Assembly (NCBI RefSeq): GCF_000218785.1
Contig: NZ_AFPO01000001.1
Coordinates: forward strand, 124,001 to 188,000
Source of the DNA: Idiomarina sp. A28L
GTDB lineage: Bacteria; Pseudomonadota; Gammaproteobacteria; Enterobacterales; Alteromonadaceae
Direction of reading: 5' to 3'
Length of the DNA stretch: 64,000 bases
Position numbers and translations under genes: made by a program. The notes beneath the pieces were generated by a model, which did not search any database, was not told the DNA's origin, and saw nothing but the letters and a program-made list of their open reading frames with translations. Of the stretch, positions 48,411-57,403 are shown in pieces (position 1 is the first letter of the stretch; each line of letters starts with the position of its first letter).

Positions 48411-49058
48411 ATGGCGAAAGCCCTACGCACCAAAGATAAGATTATTGTTGCCGCGGAAAAGCTCTTTTCCGAACATGGATTTGAGCAAACTTCATTGCGG
48501 CAAATAACCAGCGAAGCAGAAGTGAACTTGGCCTCAGTGAACTATCATTTTGGTTCCAAAAAGGCATTGATTCAGGCAGTGATGGCTCGCTATCAGAGCG
48601 TGTTCATGCCAGCACTTGCAGAGCAGCTTTATCAATTACAGAAAAATTCCGAACAAGTGGCTACGAAAGATGTTCTTGCGTGTGTGATGCAACCGCTGAT
48701 TGCTTTACGCCAGGTTCGAATTGATGGCCCGGTGATTTATTTACGTTTATTGGGATATGCCTACAGCGAAATTCAGGGGCATTTACGTAAATATACCATG
48801 GCAAACTATGGCGAAATTGTTCATGAGTTCTTCCAATTGATACAACAAGCTAATCCGAATGTGTGCTCAAAAACACTATTCTGGCGCCTGCACTTTAGCC
48901 TCGGGGCCATGTTGTTCGCGCAAACATCAAGCCAAGCGCTGCGTGAAATTGCAGCGTCAGATTTTGGTGAAGAAACACAAGCAGAAGAAACCTTACTTAA
49001 GCTATTACCTTTTGTTGCAGCTGGTATTTCAGCGGCTGAACCTGATCCGAAAAGTTAG
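48411..49058 (+). CDS. psrA: TetR-family regulator, PsrA-like (fatty-acid responsive)
   Basis: 215 residues. N-terminal helix-turn-helix (about 10-57) with TSLRQITSEAEVNLASVNYHFGSKKALIQAV, shown here by its landmarks only; this block and the C-terminal domain (FWRLHFSLGAML, REIAASDFGEE) closely match Pseudomonas PsrA, which releases DNA on binding long-chain acyl ligands and controls fad genes. AGGGG sits 6 bases before the ATG. fadE follows 51 bases downstream on the same strand and an AAAC-N4-GTTT palindrome lies just upstream. Specificity is inferred. Confidence 0.75.
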   Translation: MAKALRTKDKIIVAAEKLFSEHGFEQTSLRQITSEAEVNLASVNYHFGSKKALIQAVMARYQSVFMPALAEQLYQLQKNSEQVATKDVLACVMQPLIALRQVRIDGPVIYLRLLGYAYSEIQGHLRKYTMANYGEIVHEFFQLIQQANPNVCSKTLFWRLHFSLGAMLFAQTSSQALREIAASDFGEETQAEETLLKLLPFVAAGISAAEPDPKS

Positions 49059-49109
49059 GCTATGGTTATAAGAGAAAGTATTCACGAACCGGGCTGTTAA
49101 GGAGCTGTC

Positions 49110-51422
49110 ATGTCCATTATTTTAATTTTAGTGCTAATTATTGCGGTTATATTGGGTGTACCTGATATTCGCCGTAAGTTAATTTCGCGGCCCGCGTTTA
49201 AAATGTTTAAACGTGTTTTGCCACCAATGTCGAACACTGAACGTGAAGCTATGGAAGCGGGCGATGTTTGGTGGGATGGGGAATTATTTTCCGGGCAACC
49301 AGATTGGTTTTCACTGTTAAAAACCAAAGTGCCAACTTTTACTGCAGAAGAGCAGGCATTTATCGATGGGCCACTGGAAGAATTATTAGCTGCGCTAGAT
49401 GATTTTGAAATCAATGTGCACGAACGCGATTTACCAGAAGCGGTGTGGGCGTTGATTAAGAAACACCGTTTTTTCGCTATGATCATTGGTAAAGAATACG
49501 GTGGCTTAGATTTTTCTGCCGCGGCAAATTCACACATTGTTTCGCGCATTGCAACTCGCTCGTTAACCGCTGCTGTTACTATTATGGTGCCTAATTCCTT
49601 AGGCCCAGGCGAACTTTTAACGCATTACGGCACCATGGAGCAAAAGCAATATTGGCTGCCTGGCCTAGCGAAAGGTACTGAAATACCTTGTTTCGCGCTT
49701 ACAGGGCCGGAAGCTGGCTCTGATGCGGGTAGCATTCCGGATACGGGTGTTATTTGTAAAGGTGAATACAACGGCGAAGAAGTTGTTGGTATCCGCCTAA
49801 ATTGGAGCAAGCGTTACATTACGTTAGCGCCGGTAGCTACCGTATTAGGTTTGGCATTTAAACTTTATGATCCTGAGCATTTGATTGGTGAAAAAGATGA
49901 ATTGGGCATTACTTGTGCGTTAATTCCTACCAAGCACAAAGGCGTGGAAATTGGTGATCGTCACTATCCGCTTACCCAAGCCTTTATGAACGGCACTACC
50001 TACGGTAAAGATGTATTTATTCCTATTGATTGGATTATTGGTGGCAAAAAATATGCCGGTAAAGGTTGGCAGATGCTAATGGAATGTTTATCTGCAGGCC
50101 GTGGTATTTCGTTGCCAGCTCTCGCCACAGCAACAGGGCATAACGCCCAACGATTTACCGGAGCTTACGCTTTTGTGCGCCATCAATTTGGCTTGCCGAT
50201 TGGTAAGTTCGAAGGTGTGCAAGAGGCCATGGGTAGAATTGGTGGTTTGAACTACAGCATAGAATCGATGCGACGCTTAACGGTAACTGCTTTGTGTGAA
50301 GGTTACAGCCCTTCGGTTATTACCGCCATGACAAAATACCACATGACAGAGATGGGCCGGCAGGTAATGAATGATGCGCTCGATGTCCACGCTGGTAAAG
50401 GTATTCAAATGGGCCCGCTGAACTACCTAGCCTCTACTTACATGGGCACACCAATTTCGATTACGGTAGAAGGCGCGAATATTCTTACCCGTAATTTGAT
50501 GATTTTTGGGCAAGGCGCTACGCGTTGTCATCCATATGTGTTGGCTGAAATGGAAGCGGCTGCAAACGAAGATGAAGAAGCTGGGTTGCGAGCGTTTGAT
50601 CATTTATTGATTAAACACATTGGTTTTGCTGCGGGCAATACCTGTAGCGCATTCTGGCATGGCTTAACGGGAGCACGTTTTGCGAATGCTCCGGTAAGCG
50701 GTGAAACAACTAAGTATTATCAGCAACTATCGCGCATGAGCCGAGGATTGGCGCTGTGTGCCGATGTATCCATGCTTACTATGGGTGGTGATTTGAAACG
50801 AAAAGAAATGATCTCAGCACGATTAGGAGATGTTTTAAGCCATTTATATATGGCTTCAGCAGTGCTTAAACGTTTTGAAGATGATGGCAGGCAAGTAGCC
50901 GATCTCCCGTTTGTGCATTATGCATTGGCAAATCACTTACATGCTATTGGTGTTGCTTTTGCTGGCTTCTTCCAAAACTTCCCAAATCGCGTAGTTGGCG
51001 GAGTATTGAAGTTTTTGGTGTTCCCCTTTGGCATTCGTTATCAAAAGCCAAATGATAGCTATGCGCAAGCTATATCTGAAGCAATGATGCAACCCGGGGT
51101 TGCCCGTGAACGCCATACTTTCTTGAGTTATTGGAAAGATGATGCTGAGGATGTAACCGGCCATATGGAGCTGGCATTTGTTCGTATGCATGAGTTGCAG
51201 GATGTGTATAAGCGCGTGCAAAAGGCGCAGAAGAAAGGCGAGCTCAATAGTAATCTATTAGGCAATGAACTTGCCGATGAAGCGTTGGCAAAAGAAGTGT
51301 TGAACGCTGAAGAAGCCGAGCAGTTCCGTGAATGTGAAGTCTTGCGTATGCGCGCCATTGCGGTAGATAGCTTCGCAAAAGCAGATGTTAAACAAGGTAA
51401 GTTTAGCGCCAAGCCTATCTGA
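49110..51422 (+). CDS. fadE: Acyl-CoA dehydrogenase FadE
   Basis: 770 residues, the long enteric-type enzyme (E. coli 814). A short hydrophobic N-terminal segment (MSIILILVLIIAVILG) may tether it to the membrane. The dehydrogenase core contains ALTGPEAGSDAGS and the flavin/substrate segment DVHAGKGIQMGPLN; the C-terminal ~280 residues are a DUF1974 domain. Performs the first oxidation of fatty-acid beta-oxidation. AAGGAG 5 bases upstream of the ATG. It follows the PsrA-like gene and ends at a strong terminator. Confidence 0.94.
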   Translation: MSIILILVLIIAVILGVPDIRRKLISRPAFKMFKRVLPPMSNTEREAMEAGDVWWDGELFSGQPDWFSLLKTKVPTFTAEEQAFIDGPLEELLAALDDFEINVHERDLPEAVWALIKKHRFFAMIIGKEYGGLDFSAAANSHIVSRIATRSLTAAVTIMVPNSLGPGELLTHYGTMEQKQYWLPGLAKGTEIPCFALTGPEAGSDAGSIPDTGVICKGEYNGEEVVGIRLNWSKRYITLAPVATVLGLAFKLYDPEHLIGEKDELGITCALIPTKHKGVEIGDRHYPLTQAFMNGTTYGKDVFIPIDWIIGGKKYAGKGWQMLMECLSAGRGISLPALATATGHNAQRFTGAYAFVRHQFGLPIGKFEGVQEAMGRIGGLNYSIESMRRLTVTALCEGYSPSVITAMTKYHMTEMGRQVMNDALDVHAGKGIQMGPLNYLASTYMGTPISITVEGANILTRNLMIFGQGATRCHPYVLAEMEAAANEDEEAGLRAFDHLLIKHIGFAAGNTCSAFWHGLTGARFANAPVSGETTKYYQQLSRMSRGLALCADVSMLTMGGDLKRKEMISARLGDVLSHLYMASAVLKRFEDDGRQVADLPFVHYALANHLHAIGVAFAGFFQNFPNRVVGGVLKFLVFPFGIRYQKPNDSYAQAISEAMMQPGVARERHTFLSYWKDDAEDVTGHMELAFVRMHELQDVYKRVQKAQKKGELNSNLLGNELADEALAKEVLNAEEAEQFRECEVLRMRAIAVDSFAKADVKQGKFSAKPI

Positions 51423-51477
51423 ATGGCGGCTAATAGGCACTAGAGGCAATATTTTTTTAGCTAGTATCTGTTACATA

Positions 51478-51508
51478 AAAAAACCGGCATTTATTTGCCG
51501 GTTTTTGT
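51478..51508. terminator. Bidirectional terminator between fadE and the S41 protease
   Basis: A 9-bp stem (AAACCGGCA / TGCCGGTTT) with flanking A and T runs on both sides, lying between two convergent genes. Confidence 0.88.
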
Positions 51509-51575
51509 TTGAAGTGTTCCTAATTTAGTTTTCGTAAACCGCATATTGCTTCTCAGCTACGATTACTTTTAATCG

Positions 51576-52934
51576 TTAAAACTCTTGGCGCCACTTGCTT
51601 AATATCGGATCTTCGGTAAGCGGTGGGCGCTGTGCTTCAACGCTTTGTAACGCACCTGTGGCTGCGGCACTGCATTGACCGTTAGTTAGGTGATAGGTAG
51701 CTTCAGCGAGCAGTGGGTCGGCAGGGTCTCCCCAATCGCCTACGATAATATCGCTCGCGGCACAGGTTACCGGTAAGCCATCGAAATAATCACCGAAACC
51801 TTCGGCATTCACAGTTTGGAAAGTGATAGCAAAAACCACTTTATCGCAAATTTCACCAGGCTGTTGGCCTACCGGCTTGCCACAGGTAGGTTCACCAATG
51901 GTAACTACTTCAACGAAGGGGCTCAGTGAATTAATCACCAACTCCGACGATGAGCAGCTTGCTCCGGTTGTTAGTACGTAAACACGATTAAGATTAAGGC
52001 GCTCAATTCCTGGGCCCAAATCAAAGAAATAATCTTCATTATCGTAATTTTCGTTGTACTGGAAAGTGAGAAAAATTTCATTCTCAACACTATCCCAAGC
52101 GGCCTGCGATGAGAGCTGGTTTGCTACGCGAACCAGCCCACCGCTGTTATAGCGTAAATCGATAATCAGTTCATCAACGCCAAGAAGTTGGTCGTAAGCG
52201 CTGTTTAAATCATCTGCAGAGCGATTCACGAACGTATCAAATACGAAATAGCCAACATCTTTGTTGTTAATTTCAAGCCGCTCAGTAGCCATGATGGTGT
52301 TAGCTTCTACGGTTCCTTTACGCAAGGTTTCGGTGAATTCGCGGCCATCAGGTTTACGGAATGTAATATCACGCTCTACGCCTTCGCTATTACCGCCAAA
52401 TATATCTGCATAGGTTGCCTGACCGCTTGAGATGCGGCTATACCAAGTTTCCATGGTAACCCCATCAACGGCGATAATTGCATCGCCTCGGTTCATTCCG
52501 GCTAAATCTGCGGCAGAATCATCGTAAACATAACGCAGCTCGATTAAGCCGAGGTCTACGCGATCGCGAATACCAAAACCAAAGCCAAAGAATTCGGCGT
52601 TAACAAAGCGATCTTGGTATTCTTGTTCGGTGATAATAAACGAGAAGCGATCTTGTGGTGCAATTATGGCATCGAGCATCGCATAGATAGAATCATAGTT
52701 AGCAGGATTAACGTTCGCGTTCATATCCTCTTTCCACAAGTAGCGATCGTTCATGAAATTAAGCAGTTGTTGATTCTGTCCGGTGGTGGAGCATTGCGCA
52801 TTGGTTATAAGTGACGGTTCACCGGTGAAAACATCTTCGCTGCCACACCCGGCGAGAAACAATGGTAATGTTGCGGCCCATAATATATGTCGGCTAATGG
52901 GTGAGCGTTTGCGGTTTAATTTGCTGGCACACAT
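51576..52934 (-). CDS. S41-family (C-terminal processing-like) peptidase, lipoprotein
   Basis: 452 residues. Signal peptide with lipobox FLAG-Cys. A tail-specific-protease fold follows: a PDZ-like domain (about 140-225; AADLAGMNRGDAIIAVDG) and a protease domain with IIDLRYNSGG, the likely nucleophile in TGASCSSSELV and Lys in GEPTCGKPVG. The length, a single PDZ and the cysteine-rich C terminus resemble the periplasmic S41 proteins of marine gammaproteobacteria rather than Prc. AGAGAG upstream. Substrate unknown. A second, distinct envelope protease in this window besides the S9 and M64-like ones. Confidence 0.85.
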   Translation of the reverse strand: MCASKLNRKRSPISRHILWAATLPLFLAGCGSEDVFTGEPSLITNAQCSTTGQNQQLLNFMNDRYLWKEDMNANVNPANYDSIYAMLDAIIAPQDRFSFIITEQEYQDRFVNAEFFGFGFGIRDRVDLGLIELRYVYDDSAADLAGMNRGDAIIAVDGVTMETWYSRISSGQATYADIFGGNSEGVERDITFRKPDGREFTETLRKGTVEANTIMATERLEINNKDVGYFVFDTFVNRSADDLNSAYDQLLGVDELIIDLRYNSGGLVRVANQLSSQAAWDSVENEIFLTFQYNENYDNEDYFFDLGPGIERLNLNRVYVLTTGASCSSSELVINSLSPFVEVVTIGEPTCGKPVGQQPGEICDKVVFAITFQTVNAEGFGDYFDGLPVTCAASDIIVGDWGDPADPLLAEATYHLTNGQCSAAATGALQSVEAQRPPLTEDPILSKWRQEF

Positions 52935-53240
52935 AATATCTCTCTACTTCAAGTGGCTGCCGTTTTGCTGTAGAAGGCAAAATTCGCAGCCAAGCTATGT
53001 TGTGTAAACATTTGCGAATAAACAAAGGTTTACATCACTGGTTTGGCATCACATTCCTTATGTTTCTAGCATAGTTACATTTTTGTTAATTTGGAATGCT
53101 TTCGTTGAAAACATTCAACGAACTTTACTTTTCTATTGTTTTACATGCTATTTACTGCTTCGAGAAGCAGAAATTCAATATACAATACGGTATCGTATTG
53201 GTTGCTACTCAAAACTACTTGCAAAAGGAATAAGCGCTCT
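52935..53240. other. Divergent intergenic region with three inverted repeats
   Basis: 306 bases between the S41 gene and nagZ with no credible gene. It holds three perfect 7-bp inverted repeats in a row: CGTTGAA/TTCAACG (53103-53120), CTGCTTC/GAAGCAG (53155-53170) and CAATACG/CGTATTG (53183-53200). None is followed by a T run. Both promoters should lie here. Confidence 0.6.
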
Positions 53241-54245
53241 ATGTCTGCATTAATTCTCGATGTCGCTGGCACTCATTTAACCGCAGAAGATCGTGAGTTG
53301 TTGGCTCATCCAGCGGTTGCTGGTGTCATTCTGTTTACTCGAAACTACGAGAACCCAGAGCAGCTGGCGGAGCTTACAGCTGATATAAAAGATACGGCGA
53401 AGCGCGATATTCTGATCACGGTTGACCATGAAGGTGGGCGTGTGCAGCGTTTCCGTAAGGGATTTTCAGCTATACCAGCGATGGGGCACATTCAGGAAGT
53501 AGCAAAAACCGAAGCACAGCAAGCCGCATTGGCACGAGAAATGGGTTGGCTAATGGCCAGCGAATTGCTTGCGTGTGGTGTGGATCACAGCTTTGCACCG
53601 GTGTTGGATATTCATGGGCCAAGCCAAGTTATAGGCGATCGCGCATTTGCTGATAACCCGAAAGATATTGTGTGGTTGGCGAACGCTTTTATTCGCGGCA
53701 TGCACGAAGCGGGTATGCGGGCAACAGGTAAGCATTTTCCTGGGCACGGTACTGTAGTAGCCGATTCTCACATCGATATTCCGGTAGACGATCGTTCCCT
53801 TGCGGAAATTCTTGAAAATGATGGTTCCGTGTTTGCGCAATTGGCACAAAACATTCAGGCGGTAATGCCGGCTCACGTAATTTACCCAAAAGTAGCGCCT
53901 GAGCCAGCAGGTTTCTCAGAGTTTTGGTTGCAAAAAGTACTTCGTGAGCAGTTTCAATTCCAAGGTGTGATTATTAGCGATGATTTACTAATGGCTGGCG
54001 CTACCGTTGCTGGAACTGTGCAAGAGCGAGCCGAAAAGGCGTTAGCAGCAGGTTGTGATTTGTTGTTAGTTTGCAATGATCAAAGTGCCGCGCGGGCAGT
54101 GTTAGCCGATGTAACATTTCCTGAACCCAGCCGCGATGCAATCAAGGTTTTGCAGGGCAAAAGCCGCTTCACCACACTTGCTGATGTGAAGGGTAGCCAA
54201 CGCTGGAAGAATGCTCAGAAATTGTTAGAAATGTTTACCGGCTAA
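53241..54245 (+). CDS. nagZ: Beta-N-acetylhexosaminidase NagZ
   Basis: 334 residues from the ATG giving MSALILDVAGTHL; 35 open codons upstream are not NagZ-like. Family 3 glycosidase: DHEGGRVQRFR, the KHFPGHG signature with the catalytic His/Asp loop after it (VVADSHIDIP) and the nucleophile in ISDDLLMAGA. Cleaves GlcNAc from 1,6-anhydromuropeptides in the cytoplasm during wall recycling; these are the products of MltB-type transglycosylases encoded at 9294. AAGGA about 11-12 bases upstream. Confidence 0.95.
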   Translation: MSALILDVAGTHLTAEDRELLAHPAVAGVILFTRNYENPEQLAELTADIKDTAKRDILITVDHEGGRVQRFRKGFSAIPAMGHIQEVAKTEAQQAALAREMGWLMASELLACGVDHSFAPVLDIHGPSQVIGDRAFADNPKDIVWLANAFIRGMHEAGMRATGKHFPGHGTVVADSHIDIPVDDRSLAEILENDGSVFAQLAQNIQAVMPAHVIYPKVAPEPAGFSEFWLQKVLREQFQFQGVIISDDLLMAGATVAGTVQERAEKALAAGCDLLLVCNDQSAARAVLADVTFPEPSRDAIKVLQGKSRFTTLADVKGSQRWKNAQKLLEMFTG

Positions 54246-54266
54246 GAATAAATGGGCCTACTGTTG

Positions 54267-54971
54267 TTAGGGCAATGTATCTTCGTAGGCTAATGGATCT
54301 GTTAACCCGTGGGCGGCAAAAGCGGCTAAACGCTCACGGCAAGCACTGCACTTACCACAAGCTCGCTCGCGGCCGTTATAGCATGTCCATGTTTCTGCGT
54401 AATCAAGGTTCATGCGAATACCATCAGCAAGAATATCGCCTTTACTGCTGTGTAAGTATGGCGAACGCACCGGAATAGCTTTGTAATTGGCAAGTTGGCT
54501 GACAGTATTCATCGCTTCCACAAATTCTGGGCGGCAATCTGGATAAATATCATGATCACCAGCATGAGCGCCGTAATAAACCTCATCAGCATCGATAGAT
54601 ACGGCATAGCCGATAGCCAAGGAAAGTAAAATCATGTTGCGGTTTGGCACCACGGTAGATTGCATATTTGCCTCTGCGTATTCCGCATCGGGCACTGATA
54701 TATCAGAAGTAAGCGAAGAACCGGCTAACAGCGTGTTAATTGCGCGAATATCTACGATTTTGTGCGGAATACCTAGCTTTTTGCATACGTTCGCCGCGTA
54801 ATCGAGCTCTTTGCTGTGGCGCTGGCCATAATTAAACGAAAGAGCATACACATTAAAACCATCAGCAATAGCACGGTTTAGCACGGTAAAAGAATCCATG
54901 CCGCCGGAATAAATCACCACGGCAATATTGCTCGTATTTGCTTGATCGTTTTCTGCTGTTGTTTGTTTCAT
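54267..54971 (-). CDS. queC: 7-cyano-7-deazaguanine synthase QueC
   Basis: 234 residues. ATP-binding PP-loop [14 protein letters not shown] near residue 20 and a C-terminal zinc site with cysteines in [23 protein letters not shown]. Makes preQ0 from CDG in the queuosine pathway. It has a slightly longer N terminus (about 17 residues before the core) than E. coli QueC. It converges on nagZ with only 21 bases between stops and no terminator. It is divergent from queE across 114 bases. Confidence 0.94.
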   Translation of the reverse strand: MKQTTAENDQANTSNIAVVIYSGGMDSFTVLNRAIADGFNVYALSFNYGQRHSKELDYAANVCKKLGIPHKIVDIRAINTLLAGSSLTSDISVPDAEYAEANMQSTVVPNRNMILLSLAIGYAVSIDADEVYYGAHAGDHDIYPDCRPEFVEAMNTVSQLANYKAIPVRSPYLHSSKGDILADGIRMNLDYAETWTCYNGRERACGKCSACRERLAAFAAHGLTDPLAYEDTLP

Positions 54972-55010
54972 GGTGCTTTAAAACTCCAATCACTATTTCG
55001 TTTATGGTTT

Positions 55011-55019
55011 TGCTATAAT
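55011..55019 (+). promoter_or_regulatory. Extended -10 promoter of queE
   Basis: TGCTATAAT, a TGn-extended consensus -10, lies about 66 bases before the queE ATG. No good -35 is visible, which an extended -10 can offset. No preQ1-riboswitch-like sequence is seen downstream of it. Confidence 0.6.
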
Positions 55020-55085
55020 GTGCGTTGTTCAATGATCTTACCCTAATATCCGCTGATACAGAAGTAACACAGGAAGCCCAAGGCA

Positions 55086-55757
55086 ATGCAATACCCGGTA
55101 AATGAGCTGTTTGAAACAATCCAAGGTGAAGGTTTATACACTGGTGTACCTGCGGTATTTTTACGCTTACAAGGCTGCCCGGTAGGTTGCCCATGGTGTG
55201 ATACCCAGCATACGTGGGCTAAAACTACTGAAAACTCCGTTAACTTCGGTGAAATCATTGCTAAAACCGGGCCTGATGAGCGTTATGGTGAATTATCAGC
55301 GGCCGAAATCTTGGAACAAATAAGAAACCTCGGGTTCACTGCAAAGCATATCGTTATTACCGGCGGAGAGCCGTGTATGTATGATTTACGCCCGTTGGCG
55401 AAAGCTTTTGAACCTCTTGGTTATCAGCTACAAATCGAAACTAGCGGAACATTCGAGATACTAACCAGTGCATCAACTTGGGTAACGGTATCGCCGAAAC
55501 TTGATATGCCTGGCGGTTATCCAGTTTTAGCGAGCGCAATGCAACGTGCTGATGAAGTGAAGTATCCAGTAGCCATGGAAAAGCATATCAAAGCATTCGA
55601 TGCCTTACTGGCAGAAAAACCCGCAAAAGCGAATGCCGTTATTTGTTTGCAGCCTATCAGCCAACGCCCACGAGCCACAGAGCTGGCTATCAAAGTGTGC
55701 CGCGAGCGGAATTGGCGCTTATCGGTGCAATTACATAAATATTTGGCAATAGAGTAA
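55086..55757 (+). CDS. queE: 7-carboxy-7-deazaguanine synthase QueE
   Basis: 223 residues, a small radical-SAM enzyme that contracts 6-carboxytetrahydropterin to CDG, the substrate of QueC. The cluster motif is CPVGCPWCD (C-x3-C-x2-C) near residue 31, after NELFETIQGEGLYTG. ITGGEPCMYDL and the final WRLSVQLHKYLAIE complete the pattern. AGGAAG about 10 bases upstream of the ATG. Confidence 0.95.
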   Translation: MQYPVNELFETIQGEGLYTGVPAVFLRLQGCPVGCPWCDTQHTWAKTTENSVNFGEIIAKTGPDERYGELSAAEILEQIRNLGFTAKHIVITGGEPCMYDLRPLAKAFEPLGYQLQIETSGTFEILTSASTWVTVSPKLDMPGGYPVLASAMQRADEVKYPVAMEKHIKAFDALLAEKPAKANAVICLQPISQRPRATELAIKVCRERNWRLSVQLHKYLAIE

Positions 55758-55863
55758 AAATACCCCCGCTACTTTTCTAGTGCATTTCTTGCGGCTATGC
55801 TTTCGAAATCAAGGCAACCTTTGTTGCTATGAGTAAGGAAGCATAAGGCTCAGGGAGGGCACA

Positions 55864-56199
55864 ATGTTCAAAGCAAACTTCGCTCCATTCTCTTTGGAGA
55901 AAAAATCTTCGAAGCAAACATGTCAGCGCTATCAAAAATTGCGAAAATACCAACAAGGCCAAGGCATGACAGAGTACATTGTTGTGCTCGCATTAGTTGT
56001 GGTTGCAGCTATCGGTGTTTATTCTTTTTTTGGTAAAACTGTTCGCAATCAAATGGCTGGCGTAGCGCAAGAAATATCCGGCCAATCAAGCACTTCTCAA
56101 GTTCGTGATGCAGCAGCTGCTGCAGATAGTGCCGCAGCGCGGGCGAATCAAGATTACAGCTTGAGTAATTACGATGAAGCTACAAACTCCGGCGGTTAA
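55864..56199 (+). CDS. Flp-type pilin with long leader
   Basis: 111 residues. The motif GQGMTEY (Gly32, Glu37, Tyr38) followed by a hydrophobic helix (IVVLALVVVAAIGVYSFF) is the type IVb Flp processing site, cleaved after Gly32 by a prepilin peptidase. The 32-residue leader is longer than usual and basic. The mature protein, about 79 residues, ends in an Ala/Ser/Asn-rich tail. GGGAGGG precedes the ATG. First gene of the pilus locus. Confidence 0.82.
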   Translation: MFKANFAPFSLEKKSSKQTCQRYQKLRKYQQGQGMTEYIVVLALVVVAAIGVYSFFGKTVRNQMAGVAQEISGQSSTSQVRDAAAAADSAAARANQDYSLSNYDEATNSGG

Positions 56200-57403
56200 T
56201 AAATCTCAGCAGGGCATCTATTTGTTGCTTGCTGCACTTCTTGTTGCGGGCTTGGCGTTTGCCTTACTGCGAATAGTTGGGTTGGCGCAGCAAGCGCAAA
56301 AACAAACGGAAATAGAGCAGGTTGCCCATTATGCAGCTGAGGCTTTGGGGGTGATTGCAGCGCGTGATTTAAATCTAAAAGCTATTAGTAATCGAGCCAT
56401 GTTGGCTAACGAAATGGCGATTGGGCAAATTATTGGTTTGCACACTTGGTATGAGATGACTCGCGAGACTAGTACAAATATTGCGATGTTTTCGGCCTGG
56501 ATCCCTTATGTTAATAACGTCACGTTGCACATAGCTCGAGTGCTAAACCAGCTCCGCCAACCAATGCGCGTGGGTGTTGAGAGTGCGATTGCATTGCAAC
56601 AAACGGTGATAAAAGGGCTATCAGGGTTTCAGTGGGCGTTTCATCAGGCGGCATGGCTGAGCAGTATTGCAACGGCAATAGATATCGTAGAAGGCAGCGA
56701 AAAAGATTTGGAGGTTAGTTTTTTAAATCACCAAACCTTACTTGATGCCGAAAACCTTTGGTTACGCATGCAAAAACACAGCCGTAGCGTTGCCTCACAA
56801 GAAGATTACGTGCGTATGGTAAGTGATTCTCGAGATCCATTCAGCCAACGGCGAACCTATCGCTGGGTGAATGTTTTTAATGCTGAAGTGCACCGCGCAG
56901 GTGGCTCGGAAATTAGTTTAAATAGGGCTGGTGATGTAGTTTGGCAATCACTCGATACCCACCAATTGCACTTAGATTTATGGATTACCAACGCTTATAT
57001 ACCTATCGGTGGGGGCGCTAGTTACCTAACACAACGGTTGCCTAGTAGCAGGCGCACAGAAGGCTTTGGCGATAGTTACCAATTGAATTGGACAACATCG
57101 CGGGCAACGGTGCCAAAGGGATATAGATTTCCTCTGAAACACAGAGCACCAGCTTATTTTCGCCTGCAAGAAAATGGCAAATTGCCACAGATAACGCTGG
57201 TGGTGCGAGAGAAAGGCGATGAGCTAGGCGAAGCTCGCCTTTGGGACGTTGGCCGAGTCGAGTTGTATTTTCAACGGCCAATACGTTTCTGGCCGCGCTT
57301 AGATGGGCGAGATGAGCGCGCAAACTTACACAATGCTTTGTGGCAAGTTCGGCCAAAAACGATAACCGAAATCGAACGGAAGTTAATCGGAGCACAGTTA
57401 TGA
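56174..57403 (+). CDS. Tad locus protein, TadG/TadE-like, function unknown
   Basis: 409 residues. One N-terminal hydrophobic segment (about 15-35) followed by a helical region (TEIEQVAHYAAEALGVIAARDLNLKA, landmark only) and then a mostly beta, soluble domain rich in Trp. The N-terminal architecture is like TadE/TadG minor pilus components, but I do not recognise the rest. It overlaps the pilin gene by 26 bases, suggesting coupled translation, and its stop overlaps the next ATG (ATGA). Confidence 0.55.
   Translation: MKLQTPAVNKSQQGIYLLLAALLVAGLAFALLRIVGLAQQAQKQTEIEQVAHYAAEALGVIAARDLNLKAISNRAMLANEMAIGQIIGLHTWYEMTRETSTNIAMFSAWIPYVNNVTLHIARVLNQLRQPMRVGVESAIALQQTVIKGLSGFQWAFHQAAWLSSIATAIDIVEGSEKDLEVSFLNHQTLLDAENLWLRMQKHSRSVASQEDYVRMVSDSRDPFSQRRTYRWVNVFNAEVHRAGGSEISLNRAGDVVWQSLDTHQLHLDLWITNAYIPIGGGASYLTQRLPSSRRTEGFGDSYQLNWTTSRATVPKGYRFPLKHRAPAYFRLQENGKLPQITLVVREKGDELGEARLWDVGRVELYFQRPIRFWPRLDGRDERANLHNALWQVRPKTITEIERKLIGAQL

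Noticed and set aside
53136-53240. 35-codon upstream extension of nagZ
   Set aside because: It runs through the inverted repeats and has no NagZ-like sequence; the ATG at 53241 aligns with the family.
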